From: Neonectria sp. B-13
Taxonomy: Eukaryota; Ascomycota; Sordariomycetes; Hypocreales; Nectriaceae
Direction of reading: 5' to 3'
Length of the DNA stretch: 64,000 nucleotides
Assembly: GCA_002682825.1 (NCBI GenBank)
Contig: NOKP01000029.1
Span: 492,515-556,514, forward strand
Shown: one piece after another, positions 23,612 through 34,814 of the stretch
Layout: every line of letters starts with the position of its first letter
Position numbering within the stretch: position 1 is the stretch's first letter
Program-made: the position numbers and the translations under genes
The notes under the pieces: model-generated
What the model saw: only the letters and a program-made list of their open reading frames with translations
The model's database searches: none
Told to the model about the DNA's origin: nothing

Positions 23612-26231
23612 ATGGCGCCTGTAGGCGCTCTACTCTGGCGCGCCCTCCGCGTGCACCAGGTCTACGGTGCCAATACCGACGTCGGCAAGACGATCCTGAC
23701 GACGATTCTGTGCAACTCGGCCTCTAAGATCTGGAAGAATGAACAAGTCTCGTATTTGAAGCCTGTATCGACGGGGCCGCAGGATGAAGCCGACGACAGG
23801 TGTATGCGCTGGGCAAATGCTCCAATCTCAACAGAACCAGGACTGACGATGTGCAGATGGCATTTCTGAGTCGGCTCGACCATCTCCAGACCAGGCAATT
23901 GACGTGATGTAGGCATCTTGAGAATTATGCGCCCAGCACCAACATCGAGACATTATTTCAGTGGGATATCCCCACCAGTCCGCACGCAGCCGCCGAAGTC
24001 TCGAGCAAGGTACGGTAAACCACATCTCCCGCTCGACGACCAATGCTCACACACCGAAGCCCATTCCCACAGACCATGAACTCCTCGCCAAAATCCACGA
24101 CCACATCTCCCAGCGTGCTCACCAAGGATCCGGCTGGCTGTTCCTAGAAACCGCCGGCGGCGTGCACTCTCCCGGCCCGTCGAGAACCACCCAGGCCGAC
24201 CTCTATGCTCCGCTGCGCATGCCCGTGATTCTCATTGGCGACTCGAAACTGGGAGGTATCTCGCAGACCGTCTCGGCCTTTGAGTCTCTGCGACTTCGTG
24301 GGTACGATGTGGAGAGCGTGCTTCTGTTCCGAGAACCGGTACACGAGAATTATCGGTATCTCGCCGATTATTTTGGTGAAAAGTATGGGATTCCTGTGGA
24401 GACTGTAGGCGCACCTCCAACGAGGCACGAAAACCCAAGAATCGAGAGGGACAGCATGGCGGAGTACTACAACGAGTCCAGCGAGCAAAAGACAGTCCAC
24501 GATGTCCTCCTTCAGCTGGACAAGCGGCATCAAAGCCGCATCGCCAGACTGGAGGAGATGCCCGCAAAGGCGTATCAGAGCATTTGGTATCCCTTTACGC
24601 AGCAGAAGCATCTCACCCCGGAGCGCATCACGGCCATCGACTCGGCATACGGCGACCACTTCCAAACCCTCCAATCTCGGCCAACCACCTCGTCCTCTTC
24701 TCTAGATATCAACCTCCTCCGTCCCTCGTTCGACGGCTCGGCCTCTTGGTGGACGCAGGGCCTTGGCCACGCCAATCCAAAGCTCACACTGGCAGCGGCG
24801 TATGCGGCTGGCCGCTACGGCCACGTCATGTTCGCCGAAGCCGTCCACGAGCCCGCCATGGCCGTCGCTGAGAATCTCCTCAAGGGGATCCAGAACCCGC
24901 GCCTGAGCCGCGTCTTCTTCTCCGACAACGGGAGCACCGGTTGCGAGGTGGCCGTCAAGATGGCTCTCCGCGCGGCCCGCGTGCGCTACGGCTGGGACCA
25001 GAACACCAAATTAGGGATCCTCGGGCTAAAGGGGAGTTATCATGGCGATACCATTGGAGCCATGGACTGCGCTGAGCCATGCACTTTCAACGAAAAGGTG
25101 GAGTGGTACGAGGGCAAGGGTTTCTGGTTTGACTACCCAACCGTGCAGTGCAAGGAGGGAAAGTGGGTTGTCGATGTCCCTGAGAACTTGAAGACTGATC
25201 TTGGCAATGGGGAGGCATTTGCGTCCATGGCCGATGTATTTGATGTTGAGGGTAGAGAGCAGGCTGAGACCGCTCGCAAGTACGAGGCGTATATCGAGCG
25301 GACTCTCGAGACACTCCAGAAGCAGGGACGCAAGTTTGGTGCGCTGATGATGGAGCCCGTCATCCTCGGTGCTGGCGGCATGATCTTTGTGTAAGTCTTT
25401 CATATCTCTCTGTTGAAGGAAGCTAACAGGTATAGGGATCCCCTCTTCCAACGCACCCTCGTCAACGTTGTCCGCCGCTCTTCTCACTTATTCGCCACCA
25501 CGCCCGACTCATCCTCACCAGCCCGAGCAGATGATACCACCTGGATGGGTCTCCCCGTAGTCTTTGACGAGGTATTCACTGGTCTGTATCGTCTGGGCCG
25601 CTACACAGCATCTTCCTTCCTCGGCGTCCACCCCGATGTTTCTGTGCACGCGAAGCTACTGACTGGAGGGCTCGTTCCCCTGTGCACGACTCTGGCCTCA
25701 GACAGTGTCCACGAAGCATTTCTGAGCGATGATAAGAGCGATGCTCTGCTGCATGGGCACAGCTACACGGCACACCCTGTGGGATGTCAGGTTGCGCTTG
25801 AGTCGCTGCAGGAGATGCAGAGCATGGAGGAGCGCGGTACCTGGGATGCCTTCAAGACCGATGGCTGGGTCTCACCTGGATCTTCAGACCCTTCTGATGT
25901 CACCCCTAGGGACACAAACGACTCTGTTGTTTGGTCTGCTTGGTCGCGCTCGTTTATTGACGCCGTCTCTCACAACAGCGCTCGCGTAAGCGGCGTCTGG
26001 GCATTGGGAAGCGTCCTTGCTATCACTCTGCGCAGCGACGGTGCCACAGGGTACAAGAGCTCTGCAGCGTTATCACTCCAGGCTCGACTGCGAGAGGGAT
26101 ATGAAGATGGGCGTTGGAACGTACATTCCCGCGTTCTGGGGGATGTCTTCTATATCATGGTCGGCCAAAAGACTACTCGTGCCGCTGTCAGGGAGTTGGA
26201 AGGCGTGTTGACGGAGGCATTGTCGGTGTAA
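23612..26231 (+). CDS. bioDA: fused dethiobiotin synthetase / DAPA aminotransferase (BioDA)
   Basis: A bifunctional biotin enzyme. The C-terminal aminotransferase makes 7,8-diaminononanoate from the BioF product, and the N-terminal ATPase carboxylates and closes it to dethiobiotin. Four exons (23612-23799, 23913-24009, 24060-25390, 25436-26231) encode 803 residues. BioD part: P-loop GANTDVGKT at residues about 19-27, YLKPVSTGPQDEADD, WLFLETAGGVHSPGPS, PVILIGDSKLGGISQT. BioA part from about residue 330: SIWYPFTQQKHL, FDGSASWWTQGLGHANP, GSTGCEVAVKMALRAARVRYG, LKGSYHGDTIGAMD, VVFDEVFTGLYRLGR, the PLP lysine in HAKLLTGG, and HGHSYTAHPVGC. All catalytic segments are intact. The second intron uses the acceptor at 24058-24059, required to keep frame. 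Biotin synthase (BioB) is not in this window. Confidence 0.93.
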
Positions 26232-26900
26232 TCGAAAAGAATGTTCGTGTCAACGCGCGAAAACTACAGTAAAACTTGTTTTGTATGAGGAATGTCTTCA
26301 ATAGACATATTCTGGGCCCTTCTCGAATTTCAATCATCCAAGACTCCAAGTCACCCTTCGTGAGATTTACTCGGCGTCCAAGTTCGTGAGCAGTGCACCA
26401 CATGCAGCAGTGGTGAACATATTGAAGGGCCAATCAAGTGATTGAATGATTCTGCAAAGATATCATCGTCGATCTGAGCTCCTCGAAGCAGAAGGTGCTG
26501 GGACCATCAAGACTACTTCAATAGTATAATATGCGGTTTCTTAATGCCGTGATTGCCGCTTACCATCTTTTGACGGGTTATTTTGGGGCTTATGACGGAG
26601 AACAGTCACGGGCAGTCAAGAGTTGTGATATTTCTCTTTCTAGTTTTCCACTTACGATTGTTCTACTAACTATAACCACTTAATCTCAACCTTGGCTGTG
26701 ATAGCTTTTCTCTAATAATTATAAGTTAATTAAGCCAGAAAGAATAAGCGAGAAAAGAGTTACTTATAAAAGTGAAAATCAGCTGATATAATAACAGTCT
26801 TAATTACAAAACACAACATAAGAATATAACAGCCTAAAAACAAGTGATACAATTAATAAAGAGGAAAAAGGATCTAGCTAATAACTGGCTTTACCAGTCC
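26232..26900. other. A/T-rich spacer between convergent genes
   Basis: Between the bioDA and NACHT-WD40 stop codons. Bases about 26,640-26,880 are strongly A/T-rich and rich in TA and TAA, which may be a RIP-degraded repeat remnant. No frame or terminal repeat identifies it. Confidence 0.35.
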
Positions 26901-29900
26901 TTACTTAAATTGCAAGATCATAAGACTTCTGTTATGCACCAAAGCCACCGCCTGGTTATCTGTTGATGAGTCTGCCACAGCGTGTCCGAATCGTTGGAAC
27001 AGGGTTCCTTGCGTCACTAATAGGATCCTCTTACCCGCTTTCATGATCCATGTATTGCTTCGAATGGAATCGATAACCACACTCCGCGGGTCCCAAACTG
27101 GAGCAATAGCCTCGCCAACGAACTCACTTTGTTGGTCCAGGTCCAAAACTCCGTGACCTAGGCTTAGCCTCGAGCTAGAGCCTAATTCAAAGGCAAGCCA
27201 ATGAAGTTCAAGGTCGAGGCGGATCATCTGAATGCACGATCCATTGTCCATGTTCCAAACCTGTATGAACGCCATGTTGACATCGGCACCATACCTCCTT
27301 GAGAAACCACCAGCGAGGATGCCGCCTGAACCTGCGGAAAGAAGACTAGGAAAGTGCCCACTGATGTTATCTATTGGAAGCGACATTTGCCACTCTCCGG
27401 ATAGCCCGTTGCATATTTCTATGCGAGCCTCGGTTGGCAGCGAATATGCAACTCTGCCGTCCCGGGCGAATGCAATTGCTGTTGGAGGGTTTGAGTCTTC
27501 AGGGGCATCAAAACTTTGAAAATAGTGTCCCGTGGAAATGTCCCAAATATCGACTGTGCTAGTCATTGTTGCAATCAATCCTGGAGGGCCGAAAGCCGCA
27601 TCAAAACCTCTGGACGAAAACATGGGAGACTGCAAGTTTCGAAGACAAGTGCCTGTGTTCGTGTCCCATATAGCCACTGGCCCATCTTCTAACAGCATGG
27701 CGAGGTGGTGGTCCGGGCCAAAAACAACACGCCTGATCTTGCCAGGTCCGACACCGAGGAGCGTTCGGGTATGCTGCCCTGTGACCATATCCATAATTTT
27801 CAAGTCTCCAGTATGCGTCTGCGCTGCAACCTGTTTGCTAGGTCCGATGCATATCCTCTCAATTGGCTCAGGATGGTGTTCAGGCACAGGTCGACTCCAG
27901 TTTGCCATGGCGCCCCAAATCTTGAGTATCCTGCCCGAACAGGCTGAAGCCAGTTGATTCCCTTTCCCAAAACATACTGCTCTAGTCAATCCCGAATAGC
28001 CTTCAAGTTGTGCTAAAATAGCCTTTTTTTTAAGGTCGAAGACCACGATCCCGTGCGACATGGCCAAGGCGAGTAAGTCGGCGTCAGGTGCCCAGGCCGA
28101 GTCCACAGCGTCTCCAAGATCAACGGGACACTCGACTCTCTGCCATGTCGGGTTCGTTCGCCGGTCGTAGACCCAGAAAGTTCGACGAGATGCAAGGGAT
28201 AGACGCCGACCGTCAGAGGATAATGCTGCGGTTTCAAACCAGGAGTCAAACGTGCCTGGCATCGGAATAGTCCATGGAAGTTTTCCGATCGTCGGATCCC
28301 AGACTTCGAAGAGTCTTGCCGACCTCTTCATGGAGAGAATGTATCTCGTGTCCCCGCCGGAGCCCCAGCCAATCCATGGATGCCAATTGGCATTGTCGCT
28401 AACAAACGTATTCAGGCAGCTCGCAGTCCGTGGGTTCCACACTTTGATTTCGACCTCTGATGCTGTCGCAAGCACCTCCCCGTCTGGAGAAAACGAGGCC
28501 ACGGTAGGCTGCCGTTGATGGGCTTGAAATGAGTGGACGCGTTGACCGTTGGATGTGTCCCAGATGATAACGAAGCCGTAGCCAGACGACGATACCAGAT
28601 GCTTACCATCCGAATGAAAAGAAAGCGAGTAGACATTACTCGTATGGCCTTTGAGAATTTGATACAATCGCCGGTGGAAACTTCAAAGATCCGAATCGTT
28701 TTGTTATCGTCTTCCAATATTGCTAACTTTTGACCATTAGGTGAGAAGGAGAGACAGTGTCGGCCAGACAAAACATGATCAATTGTCTGAAGAGAAGCGT
28801 CCCAATCCTCAAATGAGTTAGATAGGATCTGGATCGAATCAGGGGCTTCTCCCCAGAACAATCTCCTGATCTTGCTATTCAAGGGACTGAACAGAAGGGC
28901 TGATGAGTATAGCTGCAGCGGGGCAGTATCCATGGTGAATCTATGGGCTAGAATGAACCGTAACGCATCCTGAACAACGCTTGATAGGTCCTGTGGCCCT
29001 GTGCTCTACGATAAGACAATGTTAGCTTGGAGGATTAACCCCTCTCCTTGATTTGGCTCACTAATAAGCTGTCTAATTCGCGAATGGCGGTGACAGCTAC
29101 TGAAACCTGGCCCAGCAGACTCATCGCTTCTAACCAGTAAAGGTATTTCTGTTGGATGAACTTTTGGACTAAAACCGTGATTGTGGTATCTTTGTCTTTC
29201 GACTGTGACTGACAAAGATGGTGCACCCAATGGATGCAACTATAGCGAATGCGGCTGAGGGGGTTTGGTTCGGGCGCTTGGATTTCGTCAATCAAAACAC
29301 CAGCATCATTTAAGCCATACATATCACGATGCAGAGTTTCTTGCATCATGCCTATTGAGCTTGTAAATATGGCGAGATGCTGATGTGCAACCCCTGAAGG
29401 CATGATTGTAGTAGAGGCCGCTCCGAGAAGATAGTCCTTAGCAGACTGGTGCACCATGTACACAACATCTTCTCTGATGGTCAAGAAGGAGCCACAACCA
29501 TAGATAATCTCTTCGAGAGTCGTGAGTTCTTGACTGTTAAGCATCTTATGAGACGCCGCGAGTTCTGGGAGAGTGAGTGGCTGGATGGCAATAGTAACGA
29601 CCGCAAGAATTATTCTACGGAGGTCATCATCCCTTGAAAGCTCCATGTCCTTCATCATTCTCTGGTAGAGCTGATTGAGACCACTTGGGAAGGAATGCAA
29701 GACATCTAGCGTCTGGTGACGTCTTACTTCACGCTGCTTTAGTCTTTGACAGACTAAAGCAACCCAGAGAAAGGTGTCGTCTGCATTGTCTACTAGATGC
29801 CTCTGCACTGCTTGGAGCGTCTCAGGGTGATATTTCTTTTGTTCGTACAGTTGCTGAATCTTGCAAGCAATGTAATGTTGTACAGCATCCGAGATGGTGT

Positions 29901-31589
29901 CTTGGTTTAGTTCAAGATGCAGCCGTACCTTTTTCACGGCACTCTCAAGCTGCTCCTCGATTTCAGGCCAATTTCGACTTGAAACAATCCACTTGACTGG
30001 AAACTCTGCAGAGAGGTGGCATATGAGACCGATGAGCTGTTCGCGCCCTGAAGTGCATTCATCCAGAGCATCGACGACGAAAACGCAGCCCTTAGCGTCT
30101 TCGTCTTTCACCATAGTCGTGAGGATGTCGCGAAGCGCCTGCCAGACATTGTGGTTGGTGAACATGCTCTTGCCCGCGCGGTCATACCGCTCGCGAATGT
30201 GCGAGATGAGGCTCGGACGCCCGCATACGAGTGAATAGATGAGGCCTCGGACCACAGCTGTTGCAGTTCGAAGTCGGTCGACTGTGGCTTGGCAGAAGAA
30301 GTACGAGACAGAACTAGGCTTGGACTTTTCGAGCTCATTGATGATACCGCAGAGAAGCATCGTCTTGCCCTTCCCAGGGTCGCCTTTAATCCAAAGCAGC
30401 CGGCTGTCGTCATTCTCTAGCCACTGTCGATAGTCGGCATGATCGAGAATCCAGTTCCAACAATCTAGTATGAGACCACCCTTCGTCTCCTCGATGCGTG
30501 TCTTATCGTCGCGAGGATCTGTATCGTGCAAATCTCTCAGGCATTCTGTATCTTTGTCATCTTGCCTCGCGTTCCGCTGCCATGTACTCTGTTCCTGTGT
30601 GGCCGAGAGAAGGCTCTGGAGGCTTTTACCCTGCGCGACTGCAGACTGACGAGCATGAGATAGCTGGTTCCTGATATCTAGTGTGTTGTATACTGAAGAA
30701 TCACGCTCGACGGTGGCTTCCGCGGCCTTGATGTCCTCTAACTGAGACCCCCAGTCGTCGAGTTTTGGCAGGTCGCGGAAGAACACCGCCAGTCGGCTAC
30801 GGTAGTACAAGCACACACTCTTCATCTCATACAAGAGCAGCATTTGATAGAGGTCGAGGATATGCCTTTCAAGTTGGTTTCTTAACCGTAAGCTTGACAC
30901 ATCGGCGCGGTTTTCATCCAAGAGGAGTGTTGTTAGGTCCCAGTACCACCCCATTCGGGACACAACGTAGGTAATGCCGTCGCGGTTCTTTCCTGGCTCA
31001 CCGAGAGGGCTAGATAGAATCTACGGATCCACAAGTTAGCGAACCGAATGATACAGCAATGCAGTGCTTGACGAACCTCGATGGCGGAAGTAACAGCAGC
31101 CCAAGCTAGCGCTGCCCCGGGGGCTGCTTTCACGCCCGTGTCGATAGCCTTTCTCACCGGCTGAAACATTTCGATCCCCATTTGAACTCCCTTCTTTCTC
31201 TTCGCGTCATTTTCAGTCTTGTCCAGTCCAATCTGGACCAAGCGTTCCATCTGCTTCCATCTTTCGGCCGGGTTTTGGTCGATGACATTTGGGGTGTTTT
31301 CCGAGACCCCGTCAGCTGCCTGGAGCTGACTTGATAGTATTCTTTCATAGGCTTCGACAACGGGCGAATCTTTCTTGGAGGCCTTCAATGCATCATAGGC
31401 TTGGTTCCAAAGCTTTTCTGGACCACTGTCCGGGGTCAAGCTAGAGGCGGGACGGCTCGACGGAGCGGGACCCGGTGGCTTGGTCGGAGCCTCCGCAGGT
31501 TTCTCGGAGCTAACGGTTGAGGCAGCCGAGGAAGCTGACCTGTTCGGGTGGAGCTTTGAGCTTATCTTGTCGCGAAGACGCCGGCGCAT
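26901..31589 (-). CDS. NACHT-WD40 (NWD/STAND, NLR-like) receptor with a one-base frame break
   Basis: Exons 31077-31589, 29062-31020 and 26901-29005 (introns 56 nt each) would give about 1525 residues if the frame were continuous. N-terminal domain: the Pro/Ser-rich leader and GPEKLWNQAYDALK start of fungal NWD proteins. NACHT NTPase: P-loop IKGDPGKGKTMLLCG near residue 385, Walker B CVFVVDALDEC near 475, and WIVSSRNWPEIE. Then the winged-helix-type stretch ending VQDALRFILAHRFTMD. C-terminal WD40 repeats: HCLSFSPNGQKLAIL, LKGHTSNVYSLSFHSDGK, VASFSPDGEVLATAS, and others. Such proteins are intracellular STAND switches; several fungal members control heterokaryon incompatibility. At about 28661-28667, inside the second WD40 blade, one base is missing relative to the expected frame. 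No intron can explain it. The gene is either a recent pseudogene, a truncated receptor, or carries a sequencing error. Confidence 0.85.
28658..28670 (-). other. frame break inside the WD40 domain
   Basis: The upstream frame reads ...VSTGDCIKF and then leaves the WD40 pattern, stopping near 28412. The frame that continues the blade (YQILKGHTSNVYSL) starts one base earlier, at 28664. A single-base deletion explains it. WD40 coding is intact on both sides, so the event is recent or an assembly error. Confidence 0.75.
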
Positions 31590-32506
31590 TGTTTCTTCAG
31601 CAGTGGATGATCTTCTGGAGTGAGATGAAGCTTGCTGCGCGACTAAGCTGTCAGGCTATCAGCGGGGTCTACCCGTCAGATATCAGGTGATTGAAATGTT
31701 GGCCAGCTGGTGTTACATACGTTAGCCTCACTTATTGATTGGTGTTAGAGTGTAAGTGAAGCACAGCCAATCCTTCCACAGCCTGGCTGCAGCCACTTAT
31801 GCATTCCCCTCACTTCCCCAGCTACTATAAGACGTGCATGTCTCCTCAAGTCCTGGGTCGAGAAGAAACTCCGGTTGCACAAAGACAGCGCAGAGACTGC
31901 CAAGTGCCGCACTCCAGCAAATGCGGTGCCATGATAGAGTCGTTGATAAGTATGTCTCGTATGGCAAGATGGTTGCGAGACCGTCAATCTCATCGTTCCG
32001 AAATTGTTGGAAGTAATCTCCATCCTGGGGGAAGCAGAATAATTGGGGCGCGTGGCCAATTCCAATCAAAGTTTCTAGAAGAGGCTGGGGAATGAAGTCA
32101 TATCCAGAAAGTCTCTTAAAGCACCTTGGTTTATATCCAGCAGTGATGAGGGCGAGACGCCATCAATAATCAGTTACTGATCGTCTTGAGGTCAAAGTGA
32201 GAGTGCCCATTCTCGTGACGTCCAGTCTCCATTGTCAGACACCAGAACCAGAGCACTGTCCGTGGAGCCATCGCCGTTGTCTTGGACTTCTTCGTGAGTA
32301 TCAAGGGTGTCTTCGATTATGGCATCGCTGAAGTTTTGTTCTGGCTCGTGCCCGTTATCACCTTTCTTACGGCCCGTCCTCTTGCCAGCTTGGGAAGATT
32401 GCCCTGGGCTTTCTGGGTGACGAAGACGGTCTCATCACAGAATGTTATCCTCTCGGCGTACCCTTCTCCTCCTCAATTTCCAACTAATGATTGTAAAATA
32501 ACAATG
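31590..32506. other. intergenic with possible unnamed relic
   Basis: Holds the promoter of the NACHT-WD40 gene. On the minus strand about 31797-32390 shows adjoining open stretches in shifting frames (one ends in ...SSWGSEGNA at 31797) interrupted by stops. This could be a decayed gene, but I recognise no family and do not call it. Confidence 0.3.
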
Positions 32507-33193
32507 TCAGGGTACTTTGAGAGCCTAGACGAACCCGAGAATGATTCATTGAACCTGTGGATGACGGGTGGTCCAAGTTACAGGAGTCTCATACGTGGAT
32601 AAGGGCATCGACTTCCCATCTGACTCATTTATGGCGACTGCAGATATGCATGCGTGTTTGCTCATTTTCGTGGTCACTTACTATAGCAGCCGAGATTGTC
32701 CAGTTTAACAGTCGCACTAAGCTTCACTCCGACACCAAGATTCCTCTGACTTCTATTATGATTAGAGATAATTTGTTTTCGTCCTTGGACAATGTTTTGA
32801 GTGTTCCAAAAAGTATTAAGAATTTCACGATACTCAACATAGACATTCATGAGCTCTGCTAGAACGGCAACGATCTGTTTGACAACACAGCTGCCGAGAT
32901 AAAATACGTCTTAGAGTCGGGAGTAGACGTGTTGGTGTACAATGGGAATTTGGCGCTGGCTTGTAATAGAGCGGGCAACGTGCGGTGGGTCAAGGGAGTG
33001 TCTTGGGAGGGCCAAACTGAGTTTGTCTTTCAATCTATGAAGCCATGGTTTGCCCCCCAAAAACGGCGAAATGATCACAGCTGGGTCGATAAATGAAGTG
33101 AAAGCTTTCGCGACACATAAGACAGTACTTCTTAACCAACCTAACATCTCGCTTCATTTAATACAAACCTGGATGACGGATGGCGGGTTTTAG
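32507..33193 (+). pseudogene. relic of a serine carboxypeptidase (peptidase S10)
   Basis: Broken pieces of an S10 carboxypeptidase, in order but in different frames. First comes a segment around the family's ESxxDPExDxLxLWxTGGPS motif (SLNLWMTGGPS), then a stop. Next is SYVDKGIDFPSDSF with ADMHACLLIFV, then a piece matching the region after the nucleophile loop (TKIPLTSIMIRDN). After that comes the C-terminal GVDVLVYNGNLALACN with GNVRW, and a terminal NISLHLIQTWMTDGGF before TAG at 33191. The nucleophile GESYxG loop and much of the middle are gone. The position normally Asp in NGNLDLACN reads Ala, and the GHMVP histidine motif is not recognisable. Family members are vacuolar or secreted peptidases. 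Clearly non-functional: several stops, frame changes and an internal deletion. Confidence 0.75.
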
Positions 33194-33995
33194 AGACTAG
33201 CCTAGCGGTGGATAGCAACTAAGACTAAGTCCCACATAACACAGCATCGTTCACTTTTATGAGATATAAGACCAGCAAAAGCACAAGTATCAGAAGACCG
33301 AATGACGCTGAGAAAGGAATATTAAAACGGCAGTTCTGCAGACATATGCTGAGCAATACAGGTAGTGGAAAGGAGCAGGGGGCAAAAAGAAGCACAGCAA
33401 AAAACATACAACAGTGAGGATTCCCCGGTCGTCACCGACCCGAGTACTAATTCACCGCTTCTCAGCTTGACTAAGGGAGAGCGGACGGGATCCCGTATTT
33501 TCTAAGAGCTATGGTCGTATGTGGAGGAGCATGCCGGCGATACAGCTCATGAGGGCAGGGTACCCAAAACGGCTATCTTGGGATGTTCCTGAACGAAGAT
33601 TTAGTGCAGTAATGTGTAATAAGTGACGAGATGGCATTGGGCGAGTTCTAAAGTCGAATTTGGGATCCAGGGAAGTAATTAAAACCTTTCTAGCTATCAT
33701 CTGAGGTCGTTGCAAAGTCAATCGATGACCGAGGCCGATTGATAACTCTCTCTAATCGCCACAAACCTCAACGACGAGTAACAACTCCGCATATGAATAT
33801 TGCAATGACAGCAAGCAGTGGCCAGTGTTCCAAATGAATCTTAAATGGGAAGTACTGCGATGGATTTAAGAGGGTACATTCTGCATTCCACAATCTCAAA
33901 GTCAATCATATTACAGTCCAAGCCCAGCAATAGAAAGACAGAAGCCAATGGCACATTTCGGTAGTGATAGAACCCGTCGCTTGGGTGACCTAGTG
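33194..33995. other. gene-free spacer between two relics
   Basis: No frame with recognisable content. Hydrophobic short frames (for example 33225-33407, minus) look like chance translations of A/T-rich sequence. Confidence 0.35.
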
Positions 33996-34814
33996 CTATG
34001 TAGTTGTTCCGAAGATATTACCAGGGTCCATGGTATTCAATGGTAGTCCCATTCCATCCGCAGTCTTGTCGGCGATAGCGTTCCCCCACCAAGTCAGGAA
34101 AACGCCTGGATAAGTCAGGCAGAAGAATAAGAGAAACTTTATGATTACGAGTCTATAATCCAACGAGGCCCCAAGAAATATTACTGCCCGCAGATGCTGA
34201 AGGGGTTGAGGATGTTGATGCAAAGATGACCGGTGTATGAATCTGCAGCTTGAGTTAGAAGCTGACCCTGGTGGCTAGAGAGGCACACTTACTTTGTCGA
34301 GGATTTTGTTCGGGGGAACTTCTTTGCTACGAAGTATATGATGACCGGGAGGAGGGCCCCGATGAGAAGAACCAAAGTACAGTAGCATACATGGAACCGG
34401 ATACAAAGAGCTTCGTTAGTCTAATGAGTCCCTAGAATACTGGGTTGGCTACATATCCGCTGGCAAGAGGACCATATAACTAATTAAATTGCCAGTTTCT
34501 GGCTCAACCCCTTCTTCTAGTCGATCAGAACTTACGTTGTTGACTACATCCTCAGTGCAGATCTCCTCCACATTGGACATTGCCCAAAGGTTGACAGCTG
34601 TGTGAACGACCCAAGAGGTGTGAATACTCAAGCACTGAGCCGTAAAAGTGATTCGTGGAGGAATCTTCATGTTATGGCCAGGCTTCATGGACTGGATGTA
34701 ACCAAGACCTTGGAATGTGCGAACGAGGGTGACGAGCTTGAACACAACGCTTTTGACCGTTTTGCCCGGCCAAATAAGACCGCTATCTTTTCCAGGTGAC
34801 AATTGACAACTCAC
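33996..34814 (-). pseudogene. relic of an OPT-family oligopeptide transporter (C-terminal third)
   Basis: Reading the minus strand from about 34814: a piece with PGHNMKIPPRITFTAQ matches the OPT segment usually reading LGHYMKIPPRTMFTAQ, followed by NLWAMSNVEEICT (family: LNWALGNIxDICT). Further down, in another frame, comes IGALLPVIIYFVAKKFP (family: the penultimate membrane segment), then IHTPVIFASTS after what was an intron. The end is FLTWWGNAIADKTADGMG and a tail resembling the family terminus, stop at 33996. Frame changes and stops separate the pieces, and the upstream two thirds of a normal 750-900-residue transporter are absent. OPT proteins import small peptides and other small substrates at the plasma membrane. 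Non-functional here. Confidence 0.75.

Noticed and set aside
28640..28700. An intron as the explanation for the WD40 frame break
   Set aside because: The only GT...AG pair nearby spans about 37 nt and would delete conserved WD40 residues.
31797..32390. Possible decayed gene on the minus strand next to the NACHT-WD40 gene
   Set aside because: Adjoining open pieces in different frames exist, but I could not name a family, so it stays a note.
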